The notes beneath the pieces are model-generated. The model had not been told where the DNA came from and did not search any database. It saw nothing but the letters and a program-made list of their open reading frames with translations. Shown in pieces: positions 23,875 to 36,246 of a stretch of 64,000 nt of DNA. Position 1 is the stretch's first letter. Every line of letters begins with the position of its first letter. Source of the stretch: Hofstenia miamia (Eukaryota; Xenacoelomorpha; Acoela); assembly GCA_004352715.1 (NCBI GenBank), contig SCFE01000001.1, positions 3,602,947 to 3,666,946 on the forward strand. The letters run 5' to 3'. Made by a program: the position numbers and the translations under genes.

Positions 23875-26800
23875 CCCTTCCAAAGCTGAAGCAATGACAG
23901 TCCGTTTATTATAACTCAGAATTTACAACTGCATAAACATTTCAACAATGTAAATGATACTAAATAGGCATGGCAAAAGAGGAAGTCTTATTGACTGACA
24001 TGGAATCAATTTGAAAATTTATTTATTAAAACTCAAAGAGCGAATCTGAAGATATCTAGAAATGAATAAATATTTAATTTTATTGATAAATTAGAAAAGA
24101 ATTATGAATGAAAGCTTTGCAGGAAGTATGTGTATGCATTACACAAGACAAATCAGCTAATTAGTTTTCAGCACTCTACAAATTTTCATCCAATTTTATG
24201 TTGAAATAGAAATCTAGAACAACAAATATGCATTGTCATTTTAAATTCATTAATACAAATACGCTCACAAATGAAATGGATTTAAGAAAAACATACTTTT
24301 GAAAGCCTTTGCACTAATATAATGTACTGAAAGTAAAATTGGAAATGAATTTTTTCCAAAGCGCATAGGATTTAAAAGCCTTAGTATTTTGAATTGCTAG
24401 TGCTGTACCCACAATCGGCGAAACATCATAAAGGTGTACGGGTGAATGTTGCCCTATGTAAATAAACCCCAATAAATGCACTAAAATTGACATGAAAGAC
24501 AAACATATATGAATTTTGTATACCTATGGCAAAAATTGCATTTTCACATTTCATTTATTTGGAGGTTGTTGCTGGCAAATACAAACACTAAATATACATG
24601 ATATACAGTAGCTTATTTATCCTTTCTCTATAAAGCTAATATAAATAATTATCCATAGCAAATCAAGAATGCATCATTGTTGACCCAAGAACAATTGGAT
24701 TTTCTCTTCATCCTGTTGACAAGGAAACATTATTAGTGAGTTACGAACTACTTTAAATGCTTGAGGTTATATTATGAGTTTGTGTAGCATACAAAATGTA
24801 ATGAAACAATTCAAAAATGACAACTGAAAAGTCATTTGCTTGGCCATACATCTGGAATCGTGCTGCCAAAAAGTGTCTCTACTGATGACAATGTGGACAT
24901 AGTGATAAAATGTTTGAAAATTGATAACATTTTGAGCACAAGGTCCATTGAAGATCATATTGGAATAAATATTCAGAACAACAGACAGTCAGTCCGAGCA
25001 AAGCGGTCGCCATAAGTTTTGGCATGTAAAAACAAGAATATTCGTTTCAAGATATGTAAAGATATTATGAAGGCATTACAAACACAAAATATCAACCTTA
25101 TTGATGGTTTATACTCCGAAATTTTCGAATGTTTAAAATTGAAACATTCAATTCTACCGATAAAATGTGAAGCAAAATTGTGGACTTTTTGTCATACTTG
25201 TACAGCTTGATCACTTAAAGCATGATTTTCAAAGAAATATATGAGAATGGTGAAACTATTAATGAAGGCTTTACATTGACATTTTTTGTTGGCTTTATAC
25301 AGTTACATATGCATATTGTTGTTAATTTCTAAAAACTTTCACAGAGCAAATTTTTGTCGTAACCTAGATTTCCCCATAAATTTATGCTTATTATACTTAA
25401 TGAAATTTCCAACTATTTCGCATTGTAGAAAGCAAAGGCTTGGTGCTTTTTGGTGTGCATCAACATTTTCAATTTATTACAAAAATCAAAGAATGAGTCA
25501 AACTTTTGCAAAGGCAGGTTGAGTAATGGGTCTCCTCACCTAATAAAATATCCTGAATTTGCCCCTGATTGGTGTGTCACGGGTTTCTCTCTAAGGATGC
25601 CATAAATATAATAGGGACTAAAAAATTTTTTTCAAAGCACTATTCCGATGTTGCATTGAGGAGGGCAGGTAGCGTCATATAAATAGCTAAGAAGTTATTA
25701 ACAATACTTACCGATATATATTGATGAGAATCAATGATTTTCGTAAAAATTGGTATTACTTAAAATTCATCAAAAGGCACATGATGCCCTGGAAGTGTAC
25801 GCCAATGAGGGCTATTGAAGGAGTGGATATAGAAATATTCATTAGAGGGGGCAATGTAAAGTACAATGCAATTGGGTATTAAAAAATTTTGATTACAAAG
25901 TTTAAATGAATTTTTTTTTGTTTTCAATGGACCCGAGTCTCTCGGTATTCGCTGTCATGACCGTAGCCTCCCAACATCTCATAAATTACCAAAATTTTTG
26001 CAGTTCCTGTTCCGGACTGAAATCCTTGTTTATTACATTCAGATCTTGTAAAACTGGGAGTTAACGAAATTGGTAATAATTTTGTTATATAAATGAACTT
26101 CATATTTTACACTTCGAATAGTGTCTTCAAACTATAATGGACGATGACATGAGCGATCAATTGCCGCACTTATTGGCAGTACCTATTAGAGACTACCAGC
26201 TATTCTCTCACGAAATAATCCTGTTTAGCAAGTGTCCAATGATGTATTAATTTTTTTGCCATAGATTCTTCTATGGGAATAATTTTTGTTTGGCCTCTTC
26301 TGTGTACAAGTACAACGAAGCCACTTACTCTTAGCGCAAATAAAAATGTTTTTAATCGACCCCTTCTACGCTTTTTCAATGGATTGTCTTAAGACATTAA
26401 ACATTTGAAATTTTGCATAATAAATTGATTTTGAAAAAAATTGTCTTATGAATTAAATTTAAATCAAATTTTAAGAAAAAGCTTCATACAGATTTAGAGA
26501 TCTGTACCAGGGCTTCAGGTTCTGACCATATTTTATGAATAAGTCCGAATCCGAAAGACAATATTAATGAAGTAGTAAATGTAGATTTATTGTGTTTCAG
26601 CTAAAGAGCGCACTGAATTTGCCTTGCTATTTTATGTGACACCTTAAAAATGCGCAAACTAAAGAGCAATAGGGATTCTCAAATAGTATTGAATTACACA
26701 TTTTTTAAAGAAATTTGAAAGTAGTGTACCCATTACAAATTGAACTACAATTGTCCAAACTGTTGTTTGAGGGAATTTTCAATAAACCCAATATCAAAAA

Positions 26801-27247
26801 CCAAGACAATGTATAAAACTATTTTAACAGCCTTCAAAATGTAAATGAGTTAGTCTCTATCTCATTCTATGGATTTCTCAATTGAATAATATTTATAATC
26901 TCATTGCAAAACATTTTGAATCGAGTTGCAATTAATTTTGTTGCTGGTGAAACACATGAGTTGCATCTTAAGGAACACAAATATATGTAGTAGCAGGGCA
27001 TACCAAGTATAAAAATGAGCAGAAGCCATCTCCATTTGATGTCGACGGCGGTTGTGAACATGTCGGCCATAAAACGATGACCTCTGTGTTTGATGTTGAT
27101 GAAACGGGTGTTGGTGAGTCCAGATTTCGTAAATAGGCGCACTCTATTGATCCGGTGTATACTCGACCTCCGTCTCTGAAGATGGCGGGAGCCGAATGCT
27201 TGAGTGATTTGTGTATCCGTAGGCTCGTCCAGCACTCGCTGGTTCAT
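15001..27247 (-). CDS. inward-rectifier potassium channel (Kir/Irk family), 6 coding exons, 382 aa
   Basis: Exons, in transcript order, are 27247-27004, 23307-23044, 22311-22069, 19346-19136, 16913-16799 and 15072-15001. All have GT..AG borders and phases join exactly (1149 nt with TAA). The N-terminal cytoplasmic part (1-66) includes HRGHRFMADMFTTAVDIKW. M1 spans about 70-98. The extracellular loop has Cys115 and Cys147, the conserved disulfide pair of Kir channels. The pore helix and K+ filter read TQTTIGYGYR (132-141), and M2 spans about 149-170. The cytoplasmic domain opens with the basic RAKKRAET patch (178-185, the PIP2-binding region in relatives). It continues with VEAHVRMYIVKQRVT, an HKIDERSPL motif, VILEGSVEQTGMTTQ and SSYTPDEILWG. 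The position of the Kir2-type rectification-controlling Asp in M2 is Glu165. The last exon adds a short acidic tail ending DVNGS and is the least certain. Reading through the donor at 16798 would instead add 23 residues ending at 16727. The predicted role is plasma-membrane K+ influx and resting-potential control. Confidence 0.9.
16176..16201. repeat. (TA)n microsatellite in Kir intron
   Basis: Short TA run followed by a second imperfect run to about 16213, in intron 5 of the Kir gene. Confidence 0.85.
18229..18691. mobile_element. fold-back/MITE-like inverted repeat, ~460 bp, in Kir intron 4
   Basis: The arm 18229-18335 and the arm 18569-18691 are inverted copies of each other. They share 'caatgagccaat' with attggctcattg at 18571-18582, 'ggccacttggcgattaatgg' with ccattaatagcccagtggcc, and 'gtcattgatgattgatta' with its counterpart near 18660. 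Small gaps and substitutions separate the arms. About 230 bp of AT-rich sequence lies between them, with no coding signal. The outer limits and target duplication are unclear. Confidence 0.7.
19477..19522. repeat. (TA)n microsatellite in Kir intron
   Basis: TA repeats with one short interruption (catat) in intron 3, close to the exon at 19346-19136. Confidence 0.9.
20050..20080. repeat. (TA)n microsatellite in Kir intron
   Basis: About 30 bp of TA repeats. Confidence 0.9.
20280..20331. repeat. compound (TA)n microsatellite in Kir intron
   Basis: Two TA runs separated by a short tttatatg interruption. Confidence 0.9.
21613..21970. mobile_element. hAT-type MITE, 358 bp, with 8-bp target duplication
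   Basis: The left end tagggttttcaa matches the inverted right end (tcgaaaaccct, ending 21970). The flanks gttgtaat (21605-21612) and gttgcaat (21971-21978) form an 8-bp target duplication with one mismatch, the size typical of hAT elements. The interior is full of short GAGTT/TTCGAGTT motifs, which look like subterminal transposase-binding repeats. There is no coding capacity. It lies in intron 3 of the Kir gene. Confidence 0.8.
23308..27003 (-). other. first coding-region intron of the Kir gene
   Basis: This 3.7-kb intron separates the N-terminal exon (donor TTG|gtatgc on the minus strand) from the pore exon (acceptor tattttag|CC). Apart from the TA tract at 23832-23870 I see no supported gene or element. 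Somewhat GC-richer patches near 25510-25610, 25780-25830 and 25930-25990 match nothing that I recognise. Confidence 0.75.
23832..23870. repeat. (TA)n microsatellite in Kir intron 1
   Basis: About 39 bp of TA repeats. Confidence 0.95.
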
Positions 27248-27440
27248 GGCAAACCTATGCAAAGCAATCAATTTTAAAAAAATATCAGCAGATCAATAAA
27301 AATATATTTAAAACTATGATTCTCTAATTTTACGAAATGATTTTGCTAATTGAGTTCTTGCATCATAAAATGAAAATGAGTTGGTAGTTAAGATCATTTA
27401 TTGTATTATAATTTGGGTCTTGAAGTTCAATAATATTATC

Positions 27441-27655
27441 AATGGCAATATATATATATATANNNNNNNNNNNNNNNNNNNNNNNNNNNNNNNNNNNNNN
27501 NNNNNNNNNNNNNNNNNNNNNNNNNNNNNNNNNNNNNNNNNNNNNNNNNNNNNNNNNNNNNNNNNNNNNNNNNNNNNNNNNNNNNNNNNNNNNNNNNNNN
27601 NNNNNNNNNNNNNNNNNNNNNNNNNNNNNNNNNNNNNNNNNNNNNNNNNNNNNNN

Positions 27656-27692
<37 letters not shown>
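27441..27692. repeat. (TA)n tract interrupted by a 193-N gap
   Basis: TA repeats on both sides of unknown bases at 27463-27655. The gap is most simply an unresolved TA microsatellite. Confidence 0.9.
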
Positions 27693-27693
<1 letters not shown>

Positions 27694-27805
27694 TGTTTTC
27701 ACTACTCGTTTCAGTGAAGGTGTACATTAGCTTTGATTAACAAACGATGGTGGAAAATTTTGAAAATTTATAAAATTGAGAAATTAAGGTCACCACAAAA
27801 TTGTA

Positions 27806-28294
27806 CAGGGTGATTTTTAATGATGGGACATAAAGAAATCTTTAATAAATCCCTAATTATTGGATGGATTTTAAAGAGCAAATATTAAATAAAATCTTGA
27901 AAAATACTCGTTTTACTAAGTTAATTTTTAAATACAACATTTTTCATTTTCCGCCCTTATGAAAGCAAAGAAAAATACAGGTAATTTTGAACCATTTAAA
28001 TTCTGATCACACAAAGAACTGATTTTTGGAACTAAGCTGCTGATGCTAAAACTGTTGTAAAGATATTGTTAGCGTAACACTATATTATCATTTTCATAAT
28101 ATTTTTATAATTTTCACCAGAGCAGTCATGAACGGTTTCCGAAATAAGAGTAAATTCTTGTTTTTCTTGAAGAAGGTAGTGCATACAAAAATATTATTTC
28201 AAAAGTAATTATTAAAACTAGATTTTTTCACAAAAATCCATCCAATAATCAGGGATTTATTAAAGATTTTCCACTTCATTACAAAATCACTCTG
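27806..28294. mobile_element. Tc1/mariner-like MITE, 489 bp
   Basis: The left end cagggtgatttttaatga and the inverted right end (cagagtgattttgtaatga) begin arms of about 65 bp. Both arms contain 'aatctttaataaatccct' and 'attattggatgga'. The left flank is TA and the right flank reads CA, a decayed TA duplication. The interior has no transposase signal. Confidence 0.8.
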
Positions 28295-29329
28295 CATATT
28301 GCGTCTTTTCAATTTCTCTAAATCTAGCAAACGCATCACATATTTTCCAGATTTCAATAATCCATTGATTTCAAGTGTTAAATTAGATTATTGCTGCTTT
28401 AATAGGTTGTGTGCTCTACCCAAATTCAATTGCAAAGATAATGGATAACCCAAATTGTAAGATTTCAAAAAATGGAATTGTTTAAAATGTTTTTCCTATC
28501 ATACCTCTTGGTAATTTTATCATAACAAATCTTAATCTAGTCCTTTTGTCCTCCCACAAAAAATTCAAATCTGCACTATTCGGTTTCTGTCTTAATTCAA
28601 TGTCAAAATATCGTATATTCTGAAATTGCTCTCAGTTTCCTTTTTAACTGTCTACACTCTGCCCTCATAATTTTGTAAATACTACATTTTTTTTCTCTGT
28701 CACAGCAAATATTGGTATATATCTTTCATTATTATTATTATTATTATTATTGTTATTATTATAAAAACACTAGATGTCTTACATTTCTCATGCTTATATA
28801 TAACAAGTTAATACTTGCTGATGTGATAAATAGTAAGAAATAGTACTCTTAGGAAATTATTATGTAACTGAACTACGTAAGTGATTATATTTAGATTTTA
28901 CAATATTATGTAATGCCATCTCAACGTCACAATATGTTAGAATCAGTTAGGAAATCCATGTAAAAAATCGACAATACAATTCTTAAAAATTACCATTTTT
29001 AGTATACAAAAAACTTCTAAGTGAATATTCAGAGAACACATGCACCAAATTGATTATACATATCAAATGCATGTGATGTAACATATAATTTTGGTATGAA
29101 CGAACAAAGCTTCACTTATTGTAAGCGTACAAGATCACAAAAGTCCGTTACTCATTTGAAATTAATTATCAAGAAAAATGTAGGCATATTTATGAAGGTA
29201 TTTTATACATACACTTCGTATTTAATAGGGTAATTGAAATGTTTGTTAGATTGTAGACTAGAGGTATTTCGGCTTAATAGGAGACCTAGACCGGACTAAG
29301 CTCGACCTGACCCAACCCGACCCTAACTG

Positions 29330-29378
<49 letters not shown>

Positions 29379-29830
29379 GTATATTAGTTTTGCTTTAAGA
29401 TGTAAAGTTGCATCATATTTAATGTAAAGATATGAAAATTAATTTAAAACATTCTTTTTATTACTTTCAATACATTTTAAAGAATTTTAAACATGGCTAA
29501 GTTTTTAAAACCATGTCTTTCAATATATTTATTCTGTTAACATAATTCAACAATTAGTAAATAACGAAAACTCTGTAAACAGATAATGACATAGAAGCTG
29601 TGAACAAATAAAGGTTGGCACTAAAGTTTTTGCAATAGCGACGTTCTGTTGTTAAATGTTTATTTGTAAGTCAAATATTATTTGATGAAGCTTAAAGTGA
29701 TTTCTTGAGCTAACTGCAGATTTGCGATAGACATTATAATTAATAATTATTAAATATATATTTATTAAAGATAATCATTGCAGTACATATTTGTTAGGGC
29801 AAAGCCAAATATGAACTATATATGCATTTA

Positions 29831-29876
<46 letters not shown>

Positions 29877-30106
29877 GTATATTTATAATAATTAATGACT
29901 TTATCTAGCCGCTGAAGGCAGACACTACAAAAATATAAAAACAGGTCAAGTTTTAAGGCAGCGAAGACAGTCACAAGAGATAAAGTAGGAAAAGTTGGAA
30001 TAGTAGGCGAAGTTGGAGAAGGGCTCAGCAAAGAGGAAAGACATCAAAGATTTCTTCAAGCTCAGCGGCGGTCAAAAGAAATTAATGGTTGTGTTGGATT
30101 GTTGAG

Positions 30107-30141
<35 letters not shown>

Positions 30142-31364
30142 CACTCCTGTATAAAAGTCTGGAATATTTTGTTTTCTGCATGGTAATCATTTGGGTTGCC
30201 CCGTTTTTTGTGTTATGTTCCTCTTAAATGTAGTGATAAGTTATTTTCTATGCAAGATCCTTCGGGTTAATTTCTCCTCATTACAAAGACATTAGAATCG
30301 TTGTTTAGCTCTTATAACACAAATTTTACAGGTAATCAAAATATTCTAAGCTTTTACGCACGAGTGTCAGACAGTATGTGCAAAAACATGTACTCCGAAT
30401 ATATTTGTTCACTGTTGAGACAACGATCGGCTGGGCACTGTAAATTTTTTAGAAAAATGTCACATGTGTATTCCATTTTGTGTTCACTATAGAAATTTGA
30501 CGTCTATATTTCTTGATTAAAAGAGAGATTGTTGTTTTCCTCACATGAAAACAATTGGTTAAATGTTGGTTTCTTGCTGAATCATAATTATAATGAGTTA
30601 ATCGCATGAAATGTTTATCAAAATGTTTACATAAATTGAGTTTGTACAGCTATATATTCATTAAATTATTTTATATTGCTGTCCAGTCACAATAGCTACC
30701 ATTTGAGCTATGATACATTGAATTATGTTTACCAGGAAAATTTTCCTTAAAAGTGCTTTTCCTACTCTTCTGGGAAGTCTTGTTTGCATCCAGACGTATC
30801 AAGTGTATTCTGCAATAATCAAGTTACTCAGGTGTTCTCACCGCTCCTCCACTATCAAGTAACATCAACTTAACTTTGATTTAATCCATGTGAGAATCCA
30901 ATTTTTTTGCAAAGTAGTCTCACCTCTCCACCTATTTTGCTTACAACTACACAGAGAACATGATTTTTTGTACTTGTATTTACAGAATATATGAAATTGA
31001 TGCTATAATTCCCTAAAATCAATTTGGTGCCCCAACTAATTACAGAAATATAAGATGACCTATTTTATGTTTGTCACAATTATTTAATATATATATATAA
31101 ATGTAGTTTGATTGCATGTTTACCTATTCAAGTGAAAATATCAATGTTCACTCTAGCTTCTTTAGCGCAAAGGAGCAATCTATGCAAACACCAGAAAATA
31201 TTTTCGAAGAACGATAAACGAATAAGAGTAATTGCAATAAAAACGTTTGCTCAAAGAAATAAATGTATAAGCAAGGTTCAGTACTTCCACACATTAAGTT
31301 GAATTCCAAGATTTATAGATGTACATGTATAAACATCTGATAACATTTTTTTGAAGTACATATA
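28295..31364. other. gene-free stretch with microsatellites
   Basis: It holds an (ATT)n tract at about 28727-28761 and TA tracts at 29331-29382, 29836-29872 and 30110-30141. The last is followed by 'cactcctgtataaaagtctgg', which could be a lone transposon end. A GC-richer block at 29906-30090 has no supported reading frame. No gene was found. Confidence 0.5.
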
Positions 31365-32263
31365 CAGGGTGTCTCAGAATTCCGGCCAAATTTGAAATGA
31401 ATTTTATGCTTACTAAAATTGTTTAACTTAACTCTCTATCATAATTTATCTTAAGTACAGCGCATGGGGTTTTAAATTTATTATCACTTATTTAATTTTA
31501 TTTTATTTTAATTCTTATTTAATGAATTTATTTTTATTTCATTTTTGTCATTTTATTTTCTATTATTTTCCCATCCTTTGATTACGTACAATCAGGCATC
31601 GAGACATGCTCGAAGAACATGTTTGGCCACAGGTTTTGTCAAAACGGAAGAAAACGACTGCCGTTTTCATGCAAAACGGTGCCTCTCCCAATATTAAGAC
31701 TGAAGTGGTGGAATTCCTCAGGAACACGTTTGGTGAAAGCCGTGTTATTAGTCGTGGCTTCAAGAATTTCTTGCCTGCGAATTCTCCTCACCTGAATCCC
31801 CTGGATTTTTACTTTTGGGAACGATTACGTGACGTCGTATACTGGGAGACCACAGAGTTTAGACGATTTGAAAGAGAAGATCGAAAATACTATCGAGTCC
31901 ATTTCGCAAGAGGAACTTCTTTCAGCTGTCTGTGGCGCATTGGACAGGTGTCTTTTGTTACATAAAACTGGCGGTGGTCACTTTGAACATTTTTTATAAG
32001 TTTTTCATGCATTTGTTTTAATCTAAGATTTTGAATAGATCTGTTAATGAACTAGTTTTTTTAAAATGAATAAAAACGTGTCTAATATTAATCAAAGAAC
32101 GGGAAAATAATGATAAATAAAATAGAATAAAATGAAAAAATGAAAATGAATCATAAAACCCCATGCACTGTACTTAAGATAAATTATGATAGAGAGTTAA
32201 GTTGAACAATTTTAACAAACATAAAATTCATTTCAAATTTGGCTGGAATTCAAGGTCACTCTG
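31365..32263 (+). mobile_element. mariner-like element, 899 bp, with ~110-bp terminal inverted repeats
   Basis: The left arm 31365-31474 begins cagggtgtctcagaattcc. Its inverted counterpart at 32154-32263 begins cagagtgaccttgaattcc. The arms are nearly identical over about 110 bp, including 'caaatttgaaatgaatttta' and 'aacttaactctctatcataa'. TA dinucleotides flank both ends (31363-31364 and 32264-32265). The element carries the C-terminal half of a transposase (next entry), so it is internally deleted. Confidence 0.9.
31591..31973 (+). pseudogene. C-terminal part of a Tc1/mariner transposase (DD~41D-like)
   Basis: An open frame carries RKKTTAVFMQNGASPNIKTE, then ANSPHLNPLDFYFWERLRDV, the layout of the second and third catalytic segments of mariner-like transposases of the 'PDLNPLDF' type. 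About 42 residues separate the catalytic positions. The aspartate normally found in QDGA is Asn here (QNGA), which should kill catalysis. A frameshift near 31863 moves the end into a second frame (LLSAVCGALDRCL..GGGHFEHFL). The N-terminal DNA-binding part and first aspartate are missing. Confidence 0.85.
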
Positions 32264-35200
32264 TACGTACATTGGTCCGCTTTCATAACGATCTGAAGCT
32301 TTCCTCATTGTTTTTTGCTTAGTAATAAAAGTTAATTTTAAAAAATTTCGATCTTGCAAGCAATTACAGCTCTACATGTATATGTAATTGCATTTATTAT
32401 TTGACAAGGATTTATCAAACTATCCCCTGAGCCCATTAAAAATTTTTTTTCTTTGTAATTTTTAGGCAATATTTTTGGCAGAAAATTTAAAATAATAATT
32501 GAGTAGGGCCGTTCTGTTATTTTTACAGCTGATATTGAGTAGTGAGAAATTACAAAATGCTATGATTCGGCTTTCAATCAAATTTTGCCATTGAGACTAG
32601 CAATATAATATAACATATTGTCAAGTGGAACAATTGCCAAAAGGCTTTTAAAATCGATTCTCGAGAAAACGATAATCGGCGATATTATTATCGATAATAT
32701 TATTTATTTCAATCTTTTAATATATCAATATATCTATCTTACAGTAATTGCTGATTCGGAGCGACTGCTCAAAACAGCATCAAACAGCATTCTAGATTTT
32801 CGCAACATTTTCGAAATTGATTGAAAAAAATCACTTCTTGAAACAATAATTTTTAATTTAAGCTTGTGAACTTAATTAAATCTTAACTATTGATGTCAAT
32901 GAAAAGCTCAAATTCAAAACAATGATAAATCATATCGATAGTTACGATAATCGTTAGGCCTATGTCTATTGAAATATATTAAGCGATTCCATAATCTATT
33001 CGAACGAAGACGAAATCGAAATATTGGTATCGATAATTTTACACCTCTAATTATCAAAATATTGCTTTTTCCATTATACCATATATTTATATTTCACTTA
33101 AACAAAATGAGCAATTCAAATCAATTAATAAAAAATTCATTTTCTACTAACTACGAGAAGCTTAATATAAATGTCCTTTACATTAAGTTGACAAAAAAAT
33201 ATGGTATTTAAACTTTAATTGTTTATAGAAAGTGTATCTGTTGACTAAATAAACAGTTCATAATATCTTCGGAATATAGGCGTAAATGTCTGAGAAAATT
33301 GACTAATATATTTCGCAATTATGCCTACACGACTTCAAAGGTGATTTTATACCCACTTTGTTTTGAAATTGTGTTGGATTTTGTTTATGAACGATCCTTT
33401 CCCGCAAATTGTAATAAAGCTAAGACGGCTGTAATGTTTGCGATTATAATTTAATGCGAATACTATCAACTAAGGCAGCTATACAGTCCAATCTGTTCAA
33501 CACTCAATTTATAATCTCCTGTATTGAGAAATGAACCCAATGATGGACTTCGGATCCAACTAAACATGATAACATTTGATGAATTGCTCGTATTGCTCAT
33601 GTTGGTGCTTGCATCTATTAGATCCACTGTAGGTGCTCACATTTTTAAAAGGGTACAAGTACTTGTCAAAATTAAAAAAATTATGTATGCCATATTTCTA
33701 ATTTGAAACACTCGAAATTTTCAACAATTTTACAATTGTTACGAGTCAATACAACTTTGTTTCGATAAATGCGCTTGTTTACATTGAAGAAAATCAAAAT
33801 TTTTGGAGATAAGCATGACAGGTCATTGGTGACCTAAGAACTAAGAACTACATGAAAAATGACTGCAATCTATTAGCAGAATTGATTTAATTGACTTTAT
33901 TTAAAAAATATTGGTCATAAACAATGTTATAAGTCTCATACATTATATTAGCATTAAAACTAAAAGTAGCATTCTGCGCTAAAAAATTATAGTTTGCATA
34001 TAGTTCAATATTCAAAGGCAATAATATACAACTGTTTAATTAAAGTGATGTTGCCCGAAGAAGCAGATGCACTATTCAGCTTGCCCAACAAAAGCTTACA
34101 AAAAGGACCTTTTGGCATTTGCATACACCTGGTTTTTAAAACATGGCATACACCTGGTTTTGCAGATATCGCAAATTAAGCATTAATGTAAATTTATTCA
34201 CAGTATTTCCAATACTTGAGTACTTTTTGGAAAATATACTTTAATTTTATTGAACAAACAGTTTATAAATGGACGCTATAGTCTTTCATTGAGTGATCTA
34301 TAACTCAGCAGTCTACAAGAAGAGAATTGATTACCATAACACCAAATGGAAAAATTGAAATTTTAATGTAATAATATGATACATAAAGTTGTTTCTCAGA
34401 TTATTTCTTGAATTATATCAAGAAATTTACCATACAAACTATTTTCTTGACTCTAGCTAACAATCGCTTTACATGTACACATACACATAAACTGAAATTT
34501 TAGTTTCTTTTGATTTATGATATCTTCGATATTCTGTTTTGCGAACTTTTATCGTGCACAGATTTAATAATTTGTTCTTCCATAACCATACACAGTGTAC
34601 ATTTTCAAAAATATTCAAATACCCCACGTCAAAGGCAATTATAGGTATAAATTATAATAAAAAAAATAATTACTGAATTTTCTTTCCACTTGAGTTGCAA
34701 GATTGTGAATTAAGAGGTTCTGACATCCTAAATTGAACTTTTTAAATCAAATTAAAATATACATTAATTTAATTATCATTAAAATTTCATTTGCCATTTA
34801 TTTTTTGTGGAAACTGACAAAATATAGAATACACTCTTGTTATAATAGATTCAGAAAGAAAATCGACGAAGAATACATACACATAAAAAACTCACCCTGA
34901 AAAATATTTATGCATTTGATATTTTAATATAATGCGCAGACGAATCAGGTGACTATCTGCATCTAATACGTAAAGTTTTTCACAACTTAATAGTTATCCA
35001 TTAGTTCTTGATGCCTCAGATTTGTGTATTGTTTTCACTACGTCATATGTTACATTTAAATACATTCTTGTTATTTTACATTTTGGATGTTATTAACCTT
35101 TACTTAAGATAATGGGTTGTGTTTGAGAGTTTTCATTAGACTTCAAGTTCAGTATAGAAGAGCTCATATTGGATTTCTTCATTTTATGTATTGAATAATT

Positions 35201-35560
35201 TTTATTTATTACTTTTTAAATTATATGCGTGCATAGATATAATTTCACTCTGCTTTTGACGATTCAATTTTCCAAAATATTGATATTTTTGTTCACTTAA
35301 ATAGTGAACTGTAATTTAAGGGAGTTGTTAACAAATTTTACTTCTAAAATATATGTAAGTGCTTCCTTTGTAGGCAACGTTCCTGAATGTTTAAAATAAT
35401 ATGCTTGACAATTTATCCAGTTTCCTAATCATGCTTGTCAAATTTTGAAAATTTAGCTAACATTGACCCAAAATTGTATATATATATATAATATACCATA
35501 TGTATATTCTATGCGTTAACTATATGATATATACAAAACATAGCTAAGCCTCTCAACTGA
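32264..35560. other. gene-free stretch; possible hAT remnant at 32645-33040
   Basis: Between 32645 and 33040 several tatcgata/cgataat motifs recur. The right side ends 'atcgataattttacacctct', resembling hAT terminal sequence. No matching left end or target duplication was found. The rest shows no exon, RNA gene or repeat that I can support. Confidence 0.4.
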
Positions 35561-36120
35561 ATTTCAGCCTTCGGCTTCACTCTGCTGATCAGACTCAACA
35601 CAGATCAGCACTCTCCGTGCCTGGGGTGACCAGAGGTTTCTCACGATCAAACCGGCCTTAGTAGCATACTTCCAGGGGTTAAGACCGGCCCCAGATCAAG
35701 GTTATACTCACTGAGTTAGTTTTTTGACTTCTTCAGTACCCCCACCAATGGCTTAAAGTAATTTCGGCCTATTTCTTTACAATAAACCCATAGAGACAAC
35801 TCTGTGTTGGTATTAATTTTAAAAAAATAATGCAATCTCCTTCCCATTTTCAAGTAAATGTCGCTACTTTTGCTGTGTCATCACAGGAATATGAAATTGC
35901 ACCAGAAATGAAAATTTCGCATCATGATCTAGTTGCATTCCCATTATTATGTTGCTTGCATCATTAGTTCAGAAGATAATAGGATTGAGCACTTTTACCA
36001 TCCCGACTGAGTAGGAGTTCGGAGAGCTACCTCCTGTGAATAGGGCTAATATATTCCATTTTCGCTTTACTGCGAGGTCCACTTTTTACACGGGTTGGAT
36101 AAAAGGCCATTATCAATATC
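35560..36120. other. GC-richer block of unknown nature
   Basis: About 560 bp noticeably richer in G and C than its flanks, with no long reading frame. Local features include gaccggccccagatcaagg near 35683 and cccgactgagtagg near 36002. It could be an interspersed repeat or a non-coding exon. I cannot match it to a known RNA gene. Confidence 0.35.
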
Positions 36121-36246
36121 GTCATTTACTATCATATCAATGTTTTGCTTTTTTGATTACTGGAGCCCTCTTTCTATAATTTAATATAAATAAGACTTAG
36201 GATTGTGAAATGTTGTTGAATGATAATATTATATCAAATTGTTTAA

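Noticed and set aside
24314-24502. Minus-strand frame inside Kir intron 1 considered as an extra exon
   Set aside because: The Kir N-terminal and pore exons already join in phase and give a complete M1; this frame has no Kir similarity.
26110-26350. Possible minus-strand coding segment inside Kir intron 1
   Set aside because: Stops in all plausible frames and no family match.
29284-29332. 'gacctgacccaacccgaccctaact', resembling a short telomere-like CCTAA array
   Set aside because: The units are irregular and no TTAGG/CCTAA repeat is sustained.
30142-30480. 'cactcctgtataaaagtctgg' after a TA tract as the left end of a Tc1 element
   Set aside because: No partner end and no transposase pieces in the following 1 kb.
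35670-35720. 'atacttcc..' stretch superficially like the start of U1 snRNA
   Set aside because: The 5' splice-site-recognition sequence and downstream U1 core do not match.
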